Below, piece by piece: positions 54,022-63,402 of a DNA stretch of 64,000 nt. How positions within the stretch are numbered: the stretch's first letter is position 1; each line of letters starts with the position of its first letter. Source of the DNA: Rubripirellula reticaptiva (GTDB lineage Bacteria; Planctomycetota; Planctomycetia; Pirellulales; Pirellulaceae); the NCBI RefSeq assembly GCF_007860175.1, contig NZ_SJPX01000002.1, positions 682,001 to 746,000 on the forward strand, given 5' to 3'. Both the position numbers and the translations under genes were made by a program. The notes below the pieces were generated by a model, which was not told where the DNA came from, ran no database searches, and was given only the letters and a program-made list of their open reading frames with translations.

Positions 54022-57000
54022 TCAAAGTCCGCCTTCGGGCTGAAACTTAGCTTTCTCGTCAACAGCTTCCAGCTCGACACGAAGCCCGCTTTCGCGATTC
54101 GTTCGATCAATTGAAAACGTGATCGAGTGGCGTCCGCGATTCAGATGAATCGGAGCGGCTAGATCATTGACAGGTTGCTGGTCGACCCAAAGGTCAAGCC
54201 CTTCGCTTGAATTCAGAGCCAAGCGAATTGCGCCAGCCACTAGTACGTTGACGAATCCACGCGTAAACACCAAGTCCGAGTCTGGCAAGTCGATGACTGG
54301 TAACTCGCCACTAACCATGCTGTAACGAGCCAGCCAATCGGCATCATCACCTGGCGGAGCTGCACCGCCTGAAAGAGACGTTGCTTGATCTGAACTGGCT
54401 AGAGCTGCAACGACCCGCCATTTGCGAATCACCGGACTTTCGTCGTTAGCGTAGGCCCCCGGTTTTCCTAGCGCCGAAACGAACTTGACCAAATCAAGAA
54501 ATTCGCCGCGATCGTTCAACTGGTCGGGCAATCCTGCGGGCATCAATGACTTCGCCGGAATCTCTTCTTCAATTTCATCTGCCGCCATCCGCACTTCCTT
54601 GCCCAACTGTGCAGAGTCACGGACGACGACTTCATTCTCATTTCGGAAGGTCACGATGCCCGTTTGCACTCGACCGCTGTCAAGCAAAAACATTTTCGTC
54701 TCGTAGTGTTCCGCAATCGCAGCATTAGGTTGCAGAATCGATTGCACCACATACTTCGTTTTGGCGGCAGCTCCCACAGCGACCAAGTTGGGACCGATCT
54801 CTGGACCGGCTGATCCAGCCGCATGACATTGAGTGCAAGATAAAACTTTGCGGCGATAGATCAACTCGCCGCGCCCCGCATCACCAAACTTCTCTGCATC
54901 GGCTGTCAAGGCGTCCGTGTCCTCGGCCAGCAATTCGGCGGTCAACGAACCGGACCTCGTCGGTGGCTGAAACTTCGTGGCGAGATCGTCCGGCAGCAAT
55001 CCGCTTCCACGGTGGAACTTGCTGACAAGAATCTTGACTGTCGGATGGATTGCAATGCCGGCGAGCGAGTCATTGAAAACCTGCGCACCATTTTTTTGTG
55101 CCAGAAAGGTTTGCACGACGGGGACAGGGTCTGCTTTCGCGGGATCGACTTTCCCCAAGTCTTCGCTAAGCAATGTCGCAGCGACCTCTGCGCTACGGGC
55201 CAAATCGGCGTGGATCAGCCCCACGACGGCTGCATATCGAGTTTCCAAGTCACCTGCGGCGGATAGATTCGTCAACGGTTCTGAATAGACCTTGCGGTTC
55301 GTTTTTGCGAGCGCAACCGCAATCGCCCGTCGAACCGCGGGACTGCGTGAACCGTCTTGCAGTGCGACCAGTTCATCTCGGCTAGCAGCATGCCAGACGC
55401 CAAGGTTGTTGGCCGCCAATACGGCGATCGCCTCATCTTCGCTATCCAACAGAGTCTTCAAACTACGAATGCTGCGATTGATCTGCTTTGGCCACTTCGC
55501 TGCGGCCATCCGCTGCAGCGTTTCGAGCATGGCAACCGCCGTGTCCAACGACTTGATTCCATTCTTTTTTGTTAAGGCTGTCACGATCATATGAATCTCG
55601 TTGTCAGTCCCGATCTTCAGCAACTGAGTTTGGACGTTCTCGATGCTCGTGGAACTGGGGGAATCTTCCTTTAGCAAATCCGCGAGTGTCTTATCCAAAC
55701 CGAGTCCAAGCCTCTGTTCGATGTATGCCCGGTGAGACGGTTTCGCGAACACTAAAATTCCTGCCTCCATCGCTGGACGCCAATGGTCTTCCAGTGCGAC
55801 CATCGTCTGTGGCAACGCGCCATCAAGAGCCGCATCGCCGGGATGATCCAGAGAATTCAGAGCAGCGACAAGAGCTTCTGCTTGCGGAATGAATCCCGCC
55901 GACAGCACAGCTTCCATCCGCGTCCGCGGGAACGAGTCACTCGACGCTTTCGCGATCATACCTATCGGATCCGACAAATCACGGTACCAATAGCGAATCA
56001 CCCGAGCGCCGGCGGAACGTGCATGACCGTCTTTTGCATCAAGCACGCCGACCAGAATCTTCTCACTGACACGTTCCACATTTTGGCAGGCCCACATCGC
56101 CTCGACCAGATGATGATCGTAATCGGGCGCCTCGGTAGAAAGTGTTTCAACCCAAGCTTCAACGGCCGCAAGCACTTTGTCGGGATCGTGTTCGCTCAGT
56201 TCTTTACGTGCTTGGTGGCGAGTCCAGTCTTCCGGACTTTTAAGTTGATCGACGAGCAACTCGATCGTCATTCCAGCCAACTTCGGCTTTTCAACAAGCC
56301 GACGATCTTTGTGAGAGATTCGCCAGATACGTCCATGATCGTGATCTCGACGGGGGTCGCGGAAATCATGCTGAGCATGGTTGATGATCGAGTTGTACCA
56401 ATCGGCAACATAGACGGCGCCGTCGGGCCCCGTCTTCACATCGACCGGTCGAAAGTTAGGGTGCTTAGAACTGATCAACGGCTCTAGTACTTTGGCTTGA
56501 AAACCGGCACCATCTTCAATGAATTCATACCGAACGACGGTGCGACTTTTGAAGCGCCCCGTCAGCAACTGCCCACGGATGTCGTCACCGACATGACTGC
56601 CCGTGGCAAAGTCACCACCGCACTGCTTTTCAGTGCTAATCAAAGGCTTGATTTGAACCGACTCGCCGCTGTTGCCACTCGCCGGTGACAGATACATAAT
56701 GCGCGGGTTGTTTACCATAAAAGACTGTCCCCATCGATCAAAGACGTGCCCCCAGGGGTTGCCACCGGTGCCGCGACAGAACATCCGTATGTCTCGGGTG
56801 CGAGGATTGAACTGGTAGACGCCGCCGTTAAAATTCCGCAAGACTCCGTACTGCGTTTCGACTTGTGCGTGCAGAAAGATTCCCTCTTGAAAATAGATCC
56901 AGCCACCGGGGCCTCGCCGCCAGGCACTGATTGAATGGTGGCTGTCTTCGATCCCGAAACCAGTCAGCACCAATTCCTTTACATCAGCCACGTCATCACC

Positions 57001-57459
57001 ATCGGTGTCCTTCAAAAAGAACACATCGGGTGACTGCCCGACATAGCAGCCACCACTCGCCAGCTCGATACCCGTTGGCAAGTAGAGTCCGTCGGCGAAC
57101 ACGGTCGACTTGTCCGCCGCGCCGTCGTTGTCGGTGTCTTCCAAGATGATGATCTTGTCATCGGCCACTTCGCCGGGCTCTAACTGCGGATAGGCCCAGG
57201 AACAGGCAACCCAAAGACGCCCCTTCGCGTCCCAGTGCATGTGCACCGGATTGGCAAGCATCGGATCCGAAGCAAACAGATTGGCTTGATAGCCATCTAA
57301 CAGATCGAAATTCTCAAGTTCAGACGCGGGATCATGATTGTTCATCAAATCCACGTCTGCATCTTTCAGGTTCTTGATGCCGGTGGCGTCTTGGGCAGAC
57401 ACTAAACGTGTAAAAATCACAAGGACGTTGACAAGACAAAGAAATAATCGTGGCGACAT
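54022..57459 (-). CDS. PVC-type haem-binding CxxCH protein
   Basis: A 1145-residue protein. The ATG at 57459 gives a signal peptide (RLFLCLVNVLVIFTRLVSA). An N-terminal six-bladed propeller-like domain (about 50-400; DGYQANLFASDP, AKGRLWVACSWAYP, YVADWYNSIINHAQHDFRDP) is typical of PVC membrane-bound dehydrogenases. HEAT-like helices follow (about 430-800), then a cytochrome c motif CTQCH at residues 875-879 with downstream GPEIGPNL, and a C-terminal beta domain. Such proteins occur almost only in Planctomycetes-Verrucomicrobia-Chlamydiae. They probably oxidise sugars or other substrates in the periplasm and pass electrons on. Confidence 0.9.
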   Translation of the reverse strand: MSPRLFLCLVNVLVIFTRLVSAQDATGIKNLKDADVDLMNNHDPASELENFDLLDGYQANLFASDPMLANPVHMHWDAKGRLWVACSWAYPQLEPGEVADDKIIILEDTDNDGAADKSTVFADGLYLPTGIELASGGCYVGQSPDVFFLKDTDGDDVADVKELVLTGFGIEDSHHSISAWRRGPGGWIYFQEGIFLHAQVETQYGVLRNFNGGVYQFNPRTRDIRMFCRGTGGNPWGHVFDRWGQSFMVNNPRIMYLSPASGNSGESVQIKPLISTEKQCGGDFATGSHVGDDIRGQLLTGRFKSRTVVRYEFIEDGAGFQAKVLEPLISSKHPNFRPVDVKTGPDGAVYVADWYNSIINHAQHDFRDPRRDHDHGRIWRISHKDRRLVEKPKLAGMTIELLVDQLKSPEDWTRHQARKELSEHDPDKVLAAVEAWVETLSTEAPDYDHHLVEAMWACQNVERVSEKILVGVLDAKDGHARSAGARVIRYWYRDLSDPIGMIAKASSDSFPRTRMEAVLSAGFIPQAEALVAALNSLDHPGDAALDGALPQTMVALEDHWRPAMEAGILVFAKPSHRAYIEQRLGLGLDKTLADLLKEDSPSSTSIENVQTQLLKIGTDNEIHMIVTALTKKNGIKSLDTAVAMLETLQRMAAAKWPKQINRSIRSLKTLLDSEDEAIAVLAANNLGVWHAASRDELVALQDGSRSPAVRRAIAVALAKTNRKVYSEPLTNLSAAGDLETRYAAVVGLIHADLARSAEVAATLLSEDLGKVDPAKADPVPVVQTFLAQKNGAQVFNDSLAGIAIHPTVKILVSKFHRGSGLLPDDLATKFQPPTRSGSLTAELLAEDTDALTADAEKFGDAGRGELIYRRKVLSCTQCHAAGSAGPEIGPNLVAVGAAAKTKYVVQSILQPNAAIAEHYETKMFLLDSGRVQTGIVTFRNENEVVVRDSAQLGKEVRMAADEIEEEIPAKSLMPAGLPDQLNDRGEFLDLVKFVSALGKPGAYANDESPVIRKWRVVAALASSDQATSLSGGAAPPGDDADWLARYSMVSGELPVIDLPDSDLVFTRGFVNVLVAGAIRLALNSSEGLDLWVDQQPVNDLAAPIHLNRGRHSITFSIDRTNRESGLRVELEAVDEKAKFQPEGGL

Positions 57460-57526
57460 AGATGTGGACCTAGCGATCTGAGCGAGTTGGCGGATCATTG
57501 AAATGAAGCTTGTCATCGATCGGAAA

Positions 57527-58762
57527 TCAGTTCTCGATTCGAGTGAGTCGCCATTGGCGTGTTTTCAGTTCGACCCCGCTTTGAATCGCTTCGTCTCTCT
57601 GGTTGGCGAGTTCATTGAACTGGATCACTTCGCTCGGCAAGGCTCGACCACTGGGCGACGTTCTTCGTTCGCCGACAATGTGAACCTGATTGAGTGCTTT
57701 CCAACTGTACGTGAACTGCAAATTTTTATCGTTCACGGCCTCGCGAAATTTCTCGGCCTCGTGATGGGCAGGCGAAGAATCGATCGGGACACCATGCCGC
57801 CAATCGTCTGCCGTAGCGGTCGCCACTTTTTCTCCATCGACCATCAGCTTGTACGTACCTGTCGCTAGGTTTTGCACAACGAGCGTATCCCGCTGAAAAG
57901 CCAGGGGCGGCGGCAAGGGTTGATCAGTCGGTGGAGGCAATCGGGGCGCGAGCGTTTCGGTTCCCTCAAACGCAACTTCGGACGCATGGATCGTCAACTT
58001 AGAAATCTCGATACCGTATCCCTGTCCCCGCTTTGCCTGTGCATCAATCGATAAACGCCACGGTTCGCGACTGGTCGATTGATCGGATGCCAACAGTTGA
58101 TCCGCGAATCCATGGCTGATTGCCCAGTAACCAAAACCATTCAAATGGATGCCGTTAGTGGTCAAGTTCGGACCGACGGGTTCATCCATCAAATAGCGAG
58201 ACGTTTCAAACAGATTGACGAACGGCACTTTCGCGTTCGCCGCAACTTTGTTTGCGGCTTGAGTGTACGCCAGCAAATCTTCGTTGCGAGCGTCTCGATT
58301 CGGCGTCAGACCGCCCAGGTCTTCGCAGGCAATCGGGGACACGATCACAAGACGCACTTCCGATTCACCGTTGTAGGACTTGCCAGCATGCGAGGAGATG
58401 AACGCTTCTAAATCTTGTTCGAACTTGCCCAGCGATTCTTTTCCGCCAAAGGACTCGCCCATTCCAAAACACGCGATGATCACATCAGTACGGTGGGCGC
58501 CAAGTGTCGATTCCTCGGACGGAAAGTTGGTCGGGCGATCACGCGCAGCCAGCATGTCGCCACCCCAACCTAGATTTCGAATCGAGACACCGTGGGCATG
58601 CTGCAACAACGCCGACTCGAGGTAACCATGGATCCGCAGTTGATCGGCAAATGTGTTGCCGACGATTGCAATCCGGTCGCCAGATTTAATAGGTGACTCA
58701 GCAGCGGCAACGGAAACGGCCAAGCTGCAGATCAGAATTGCAACGATGGATGCGTATTTCAT
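57527..58762 (-). CDS. Secreted SGNH/GDSL-type hydrolase-like protein
   Basis: A 411-residue protein. The ATG at 58762 gives a signal peptide (YASIVAILICSLAVSVAAA). Residues about 30-250 form an SGNH fold: GDRIAIVGNTFADQL (block I, GDR instead of GDS), NLGWGGDML (block II glycine) and NGIHLNGFGYW (block V with the catalytic Asp/His region). Block III reads FGMGESF where related proteins have an Asn. Catalysis may therefore be altered. The C-terminal about 150 residues are a beta-rich extension (LPPPTDQPLPPP). It is 68 bases from the PVC cytochrome on the same strand. Confidence 0.8.
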   Translation of the reverse strand: MKYASIVAILICSLAVSVAAAESPIKSGDRIAIVGNTFADQLRIHGYLESALLQHAHGVSIRNLGWGGDMLAARDRPTNFPSEESTLGAHRTDVIIACFGMGESFGGKESLGKFEQDLEAFISSHAGKSYNGESEVRLVIVSPIACEDLGGLTPNRDARNEDLLAYTQAANKVAANAKVPFVNLFETSRYLMDEPVGPNLTTNGIHLNGFGYWAISHGFADQLLASDQSTSREPWRLSIDAQAKRGQGYGIEISKLTIHASEVAFEGTETLAPRLPPPTDQPLPPPLAFQRDTLVVQNLATGTYKLMVDGEKVATATADDWRHGVPIDSSPAHHEAEKFREAVNDKNLQFTYSWKALNQVHIVGERRTSPSGRALPSEVIQFNELANQRDEAIQSGVELKTRQWRLTRIEN

Positions 58763-58829
58763 AGTCTCTTTTCGATGAAAATCGTTCGCGTCGTTGCTTA
58801 AACCTTGGTGAATCAGATTTCGTTTGCCA

Positions 58830-59789
58830 CTACTTTGGTTTCTTATCAACACGTTGAATTTCCCACGTCGAGACGTTTTCATCTGCCGTGGGCAACGGCC
58901 GATCAATAGCCCAGCAAGCACTGTTTACCAACATTCGCACAAACGACTCTTCAGCAAAATCACCGGGATGTCCGAACGAAGTTCCGAAGACTTTGCCACC
59001 CCATTCGTTTCCCCACACCCAGGCAACAACGTCCGACTCGTGCTCTTTGACCTGGATCGTGCCAAACGCTTTCTTCAGCGTCCGCACTTTGCCGGTTCCT
59101 GACCCGGTCACCAAGGGAATGCACCCTTCCTGAAATTGCGTCAGATAGAGAGTTCCCGGTGAGATCCAATTCGTTTGAGTGACGTTTGACATGATCGGAT
59201 GACCCAGCGACTTCTCGACCACACTAATTTTCGTTTCGCTTGTCTGATGCACGATGTATGGCGTGCCTAAAACACGTCTGCCAAAATCATCGTTCCATTC
59301 AAATCGCGGATGATCCTTCGCATACTTGAACGAATGATTCGCTGTGCGAAGGCCGATGACTGGTTTACCGGATTTGACATAGTCTTCGATCGGCTGCCAC
59401 TCTTTGTCCGGCAACTGCAAAAACCGCATGAAGAAGATTGCAAGATCGGCGTCAGCGAGTGCTTCGATTCCAGGCAACACATCTTCCGTCTTCTTTTCGG
59501 GGTTCCCCTCGCCCATCACAATCGTCGTGCGAAACCCGAACCGCTCAAGCTCTTTCGCAAAGACTGGCATTGTCAGTTCTGGCGAGTAGTGCAACGTGCC
59601 AACAACGATCACGGCATGCGGCTTCGCGCCGTCATCAGCCATCGCAGCACCCGAGTGATTGAGCGAAAAGCAAATTGCGACGATCATCGCAAGCCGACGA
59701 ACGAGACGGTTTACCCGCCCGTCGTCAACATGCGTTGCTATCCGACCAGAACAATGCGGGACGATTATCGGTTGAGACGCGAGAAACAT
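58830..59789 (-). CDS. Secreted ThuA-domain protein
   Basis: A 319-residue protein with a ThuA-like domain (VIVVGTLHYSPELTMPVFAKELE; ADLAIFFMRFLQLPDKEWQPIEDYVKSGKPVIGLRTANH; VVAWVWGNEWGGKVFGTSFGHPGDF). The ThuA fold is a glutamine amidotransferase-like domain linked to sugar (trehalose) use. The start is uncertain: ATG 59789 gives a basic region before a hydrophobic core (RRLAMIVAICFSL); ATG 59687 would remove the basic part. No clear ribosome site was found. Its place between the SGNH gene and a sulfatase gene suggests polysaccharide breakdown. Confidence 0.82.
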   Translation of the reverse strand: MFLASQPIIVPHCSGRIATHVDDGRVNRLVRRLAMIVAICFSLNHSGAAMADDGAKPHAVIVVGTLHYSPELTMPVFAKELERFGFRTTIVMGEGNPEKKTEDVLPGIEALADADLAIFFMRFLQLPDKEWQPIEDYVKSGKPVIGLRTANHSFKYAKDHPRFEWNDDFGRRVLGTPYIVHQTSETKISVVEKSLGHPIMSNVTQTNWISPGTLYLTQFQEGCIPLVTGSGTGKVRTLKKAFGTIQVKEHESDVVAWVWGNEWGGKVFGTSFGHPGDFAEESFVRMLVNSACWAIDRPLPTADENVSTWEIQRVDKKPK

Positions 59790-59901
59790 GTTGAAACCGT
59801 AGGCGAGTAAATGCAAGCAGGTGGGTAGAGTCGAATTGCGGGAGAGCGAGTTCGCGTACGTGTCGGCAAAACGCTCATGCTCTATTCCCCCAATTCATTT
59901 T

Positions 59902-61749
59902 TCACTTCGCGGATCGAATCGGCCGCGCATAGTTGTAATACACGGCTCCCACCATATCACCTGCAGAGTTGTAAAACCAAGTTTGGATGAAAGCCGGACC
60001 AGCAGGAAGATTCTCGACGACGAACGGAACCCCATCCGCAGCCGCTTCGGCGTTTTTCGTTTCGTCAAAATAGACGTCATCTCCATTCCAAATCTTGATC
60101 CGAGCGCTGGCGACATCGATCGCTTTCGGAGTGCTCTTGCCGTCATACACTTTTCCAACCGGAGCGGTTGTTAGCGTTGACTGGTCTGCGACTTCTTTCG
60201 GCCAACGCCGAAGATCAAAGTGGTAGGCACCGGGCTTGGCAAACTCGACAGCGAGAAAACCGCTTCCGGTCACTCCCTCTGCTACGATCTTGTGATTCCA
60301 CAACTCTTGTTTGTGAAAATCGTGGCTATTCAATTGGGTGACGGGCTCGGCAGGATGGCCGATAACGGTCCGCGCGAATTCGTCTTCTCGCTCAGCCACC
60401 AGTTGGTAAAAGTCTTCATAGGCCTGCTTCAGTTCCGCCAAAATGTTGAAGTTCGCAGGATCGTCAACGATATTGTGCGTTTGCGCCTTGTCGACAAGCA
60501 CATCCCAGAGTTCCCAGCCAGACTTCGAACCTTTGCGAGTCAATCGCCACTTATGGACAATTGTGTCTCCGTCCCATTCATCTTTTTTGACAGAGAACTG
60601 CTTGTACTTGTCAAAGGTCTCATTCCGCATATTACAGATCGTGACTTTTCTGTCCTTAAACTTAGCCCCGGGATCATTGCTGGTGTCGGTATCCAGGAAG
60701 TGCTTAAAACTTTGACCGTGCAATTTCAATTTGGCAGGTCGATTGGGGACATCGTCTAAACCGATCATGTCCATCAACGTCGGCAACCAATCCATGTGAG
60801 CAGTTAAAACATTGACGTCTCTACCCTGTCCTTCGCCGCCGAGTCCGCCGGCAGGCCAGCGAACATAGCTGGGGACTCGAGTTCCTCCATCGTAGTAGGA
60901 AATCTTCCCGCCTCGGTAAGTAAACTCGCCGCTTCCATTGTCTGTAAAAAAGATCAGAATCGTATTGTCGGCAAGTGCTTTGTCATCCAAAAAGTTGATC
61001 AGTCGCCCGACATTCTTGTCGATATTTTCCACAGTCGCCGGCTTACTGCCGAGTCCGCTTCGGGCGTCTTTAGGTGCTTCTGGCCACGGGCTGTGAGCCG
61101 CTGCGGTTGGCAGGTACAAAAAGAACGGCTTGTTCTTTTTCTGTTTGTCTTCCATGAATTCGAAGGCGCGGTTGAACATCGAGTTCGTCAGAAAAGCTCC
61201 CTCCAGACCGTCGTCTTCGTCTGTCATTTCGACCAACTCATCGTTGACCCAGTAGTGGGCCGAGTGATGCATGTTACCCCAGTAATCAGGTTGCTGCCCG
61301 GCTCCGCCGCCTTTGGTCCAGGCCACGTATTCGAAGCCTCGATCTTTTGGTCTGAATGGATAATTGTCCCCCAAGTGCCATTTGCCAACCATTCCGGTGG
61401 CGTACCCATTGTGCTCGAAAACATCGGCGATCGAGATTTCATCATTTCGCAGCAGACTTCGGCCCGCGATCGTGTGCCAGATTCCAGCGACACTGTTGGA
61501 CCGCCCCGTCAGCGTTGCAGCGCGTGTCGGCGCACAACTCGGTGACACATGAAAATCGGTCAGCCGGACACTGGTTTCGGCAAGTTTGTCGATGTGAGGC
61601 GTTTGCGACGTTGAATCGGGATTGTAATACGTGAACACTCCATGGCTCACATCGTCAGGCATCACGATGATGACATTTGGCTTGTCCTGACTTAAGGCAT
61701 TCCCGCCGAATGCAAGCAGAACAAGAACGAAGATGGAGGCAGTTTTCAT
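59902..61749 (-). CDS. Sulfatase (Cys type) with C-terminal extension
   Basis: A 615-residue type I sulfatase, longer than its neighbours. Signal peptide KTASIFVLVLLAFGGNALS, then KPNVIIVMPDDVSHGVFTYYNP with the Asp pair. SPSCAPTRAATLTG has the formylglycine Cys 72 (C-A-P-T-R). GMVGKWHLGDNY and ILIFFTDNGSGEF are conserved. The C-terminal about 120 residues (HFDLRRWPKEVADQST) are an additional beta domain. Seventeen or so residues of its C-terminus are hydrophilic. It belongs to the sulfatase group with an added C-terminal sandwich. Substrate unknown. Confidence 0.9.
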   Translation of the reverse strand: MKTASIFVLVLLAFGGNALSQDKPNVIIVMPDDVSHGVFTYYNPDSTSQTPHIDKLAETSVRLTDFHVSPSCAPTRAATLTGRSNSVAGIWHTIAGRSLLRNDEISIADVFEHNGYATGMVGKWHLGDNYPFRPKDRGFEYVAWTKGGGAGQQPDYWGNMHHSAHYWVNDELVEMTDEDDGLEGAFLTNSMFNRAFEFMEDKQKKNKPFFLYLPTAAAHSPWPEAPKDARSGLGSKPATVENIDKNVGRLINFLDDKALADNTILIFFTDNGSGEFTYRGGKISYYDGGTRVPSYVRWPAGGLGGEGQGRDVNVLTAHMDWLPTLMDMIGLDDVPNRPAKLKLHGQSFKHFLDTDTSNDPGAKFKDRKVTICNMRNETFDKYKQFSVKKDEWDGDTIVHKWRLTRKGSKSGWELWDVLVDKAQTHNIVDDPANFNILAELKQAYEDFYQLVAEREDEFARTVIGHPAEPVTQLNSHDFHKQELWNHKIVAEGVTGSGFLAVEFAKPGAYHFDLRRWPKEVADQSTLTTAPVGKVYDGKSTPKAIDVASARIKIWNGDDVYFDETKNAEAAADGVPFVVENLPAGPAFIQTWFYNSAGDMVGAVYYNYARPIRSAK

Positions 61750-61943
61750 GGTGAACCGTTTGAATTTATTTCAGTGATGTTTGTCTGATTTTGGTTGATA
61801 CATTTGAACGCGAAAACAAGCTCGTCGGCAAACGACTCGCAGTGCTTCAGTCGCGTGCCACAGCGCCGCGACGCTCCAAGCGAGCAGAATTAGTTTCTCG
61901 CATAATCGCATTCTCGCATTCTCGACTTATGCATCAAGAGACG

Positions 61944-63335
61944 TCATCGCGTCTTCTTTTTCGAGCTTTTCTTTCTGGCTTTCGACACACTGTTTTCGCT
62001 CGGAGCAGTTGGCAGAGATTCCTTCCAGGCACCAAGTTTTTGCGAGAGTTGCCCGACGACGTCCGGAACGTCGGCTGCGACATCCTTCTTCTCTGCCCAG
62101 TCATTTTCCAAATCGTACAATTCGATCTTCTTCTGCTCTTCGTTTACCAACAGCTTCCATTTCCCGTCACGGATTCCGAGCGAAGGCCAGGTATAATCCT
62201 GAGAATCGCCGCCCTTCCATTCCCAATAGATCGGCTTGGTTCTCGTCAACGGCTCGCCCTTGAATGCCGAGAGCGCGCTTTGCCCGTCGGGTTCGAAATC
62301 ATTCGGCAACGCGACGCTGGCAACCTCTAGAAAAGTTGGCAAAAGATCGACAGCCGTTAACACGGAAGTTGTGTCGGTCTTTCCTGGCGGTACCACTCCT
62401 GGCCATCGAACGATGAATGGAACGCGTATCCCACCGGCGAAGAGTGCTCGCTTTCGCCCTTTCAATCCAGCAGTTTCCCCGACCGAATAGTAGCCGCCTA
62501 AACCTTCTTCCCCCTCAAGGTGAATTTTAGAGTCTTCCCCACGAGTAAATTCGGGACCGTTATCGGTTGAAAAGACAACGAGCGTATTCTGATCGAGCCC
62601 CAATTCCTTCAGAAGCGCAAACACTCGCCCAACGCCTTCATCCGCTTCGGCAATCACAGACGCATAGACACGTTTCTGTTCATCCAAATCCTTAAACTGC
62701 TCGAGAAACTTTTCCAACGGGTAATGCGCCAGGTGCGCTTCATGAAGCCACAAATTGACAAAGAACGGCTGGTCTTTGAATTCACGAATGAACTCGACGG
62801 CATGATCGACCGATGCCAAACCATCCTTCTTGATCTCGTTCTTTCCCGACCCATTGAATGTCGCAAACCGGTCATAGCCGTAGGCGTCTTCGGACGGCGA
62901 GTCAGCGACACTGCCAAGGTGCCACTTACCGAAGTGACCAGTCTTGTAGCCAGCCTCTTTCAACATGCGTGGCAGCATCGGGGCCTGGGGATCAAGCCAA
63001 TCCGGCATTCCCCTTTTGATGTGTGCACCAATGCTTTGGAAGTGCTGATGAACACATTGCCGCGCCGGGAACTGCCCCGTCATCAGGGCAACGCGACTTG
63101 GCGAACAAACGGGGCTGTTGACCGTAAAGTTCGTGAAATCGATCCCCTCTTTCGCCATGCGATCCAGGTTCGGCGTTTTGCAGAACGTACTGCCGTGAAT
63201 TCCGAGGTCTCCGTATCCCCAATCATCCGCGAATATAAAAACGATATTCGGTTTCGAGGTGTTCGATTCAGCCGCATTTAAAACGACGTGACCGAAACCG
63301 AACATCGCCAAAACAACGAAGATCGCATTTCGCAT
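61944..63335 (-). CDS. Sulfatase (Cys type)
   Basis: A 463-residue type I sulfatase. The ATG at 63335 gives a signal peptide (AIFVVLAMFGFGHVVLNAA). KPNIVFIFADDWGYGDLGIHG carries the Asp pair. SPVCSPSRVALMTG has the canonical C-S-P-S-R with Cys 77. KTGHFGKWHLGS and LVVFSTDNGPEF follow, with a lysine-rich C-terminus. It lies just downstream, by transcription, of the probable fucosidase gene. That pairing suggests the two act on the same sulfated, fucose-containing polysaccharide. Arylsulfatase-type; exact specificity is not inferable here. Confidence 0.9.
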   Translation of the reverse strand: MRNAIFVVLAMFGFGHVVLNAAESNTSKPNIVFIFADDWGYGDLGIHGSTFCKTPNLDRMAKEGIDFTNFTVNSPVCSPSRVALMTGQFPARQCVHQHFQSIGAHIKRGMPDWLDPQAPMLPRMLKEAGYKTGHFGKWHLGSVADSPSEDAYGYDRFATFNGSGKNEIKKDGLASVDHAVEFIREFKDQPFFVNLWLHEAHLAHYPLEKFLEQFKDLDEQKRVYASVIAEADEGVGRVFALLKELGLDQNTLVVFSTDNGPEFTRGEDSKIHLEGEEGLGGYYSVGETAGLKGRKRALFAGGIRVPFIVRWPGVVPPGKTDTTSVLTAVDLLPTFLEVASVALPNDFEPDGQSALSAFKGEPLTRTKPIYWEWKGGDSQDYTWPSLGIRDGKWKLLVNEEQKKIELYDLENDWAEKKDVAADVPDVVGQLSQKLGAWKESLPTAPSENSVSKARKKSSKKKTR

Positions 63336-63402
63336 AATAGCCAGACTCGTGATTGTGGACACAGACTAGAGACTTGAGCTAATTCACGCGCCAATTCATG
63401 CA

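Noticed and set aside
55783-56487. 234-codon plus-strand open frame
   Set aside because: Antisense to the PVC-type CxxCH gene, which has strong family motifs across this part.
57460-57526. Recurring CCTAGCGAT-like word in several gaps (for example 46065, 53993, 57470)
   Set aside because: Short, positions relative to genes differ, and the number seen could be chance; noted but not called as a motif.
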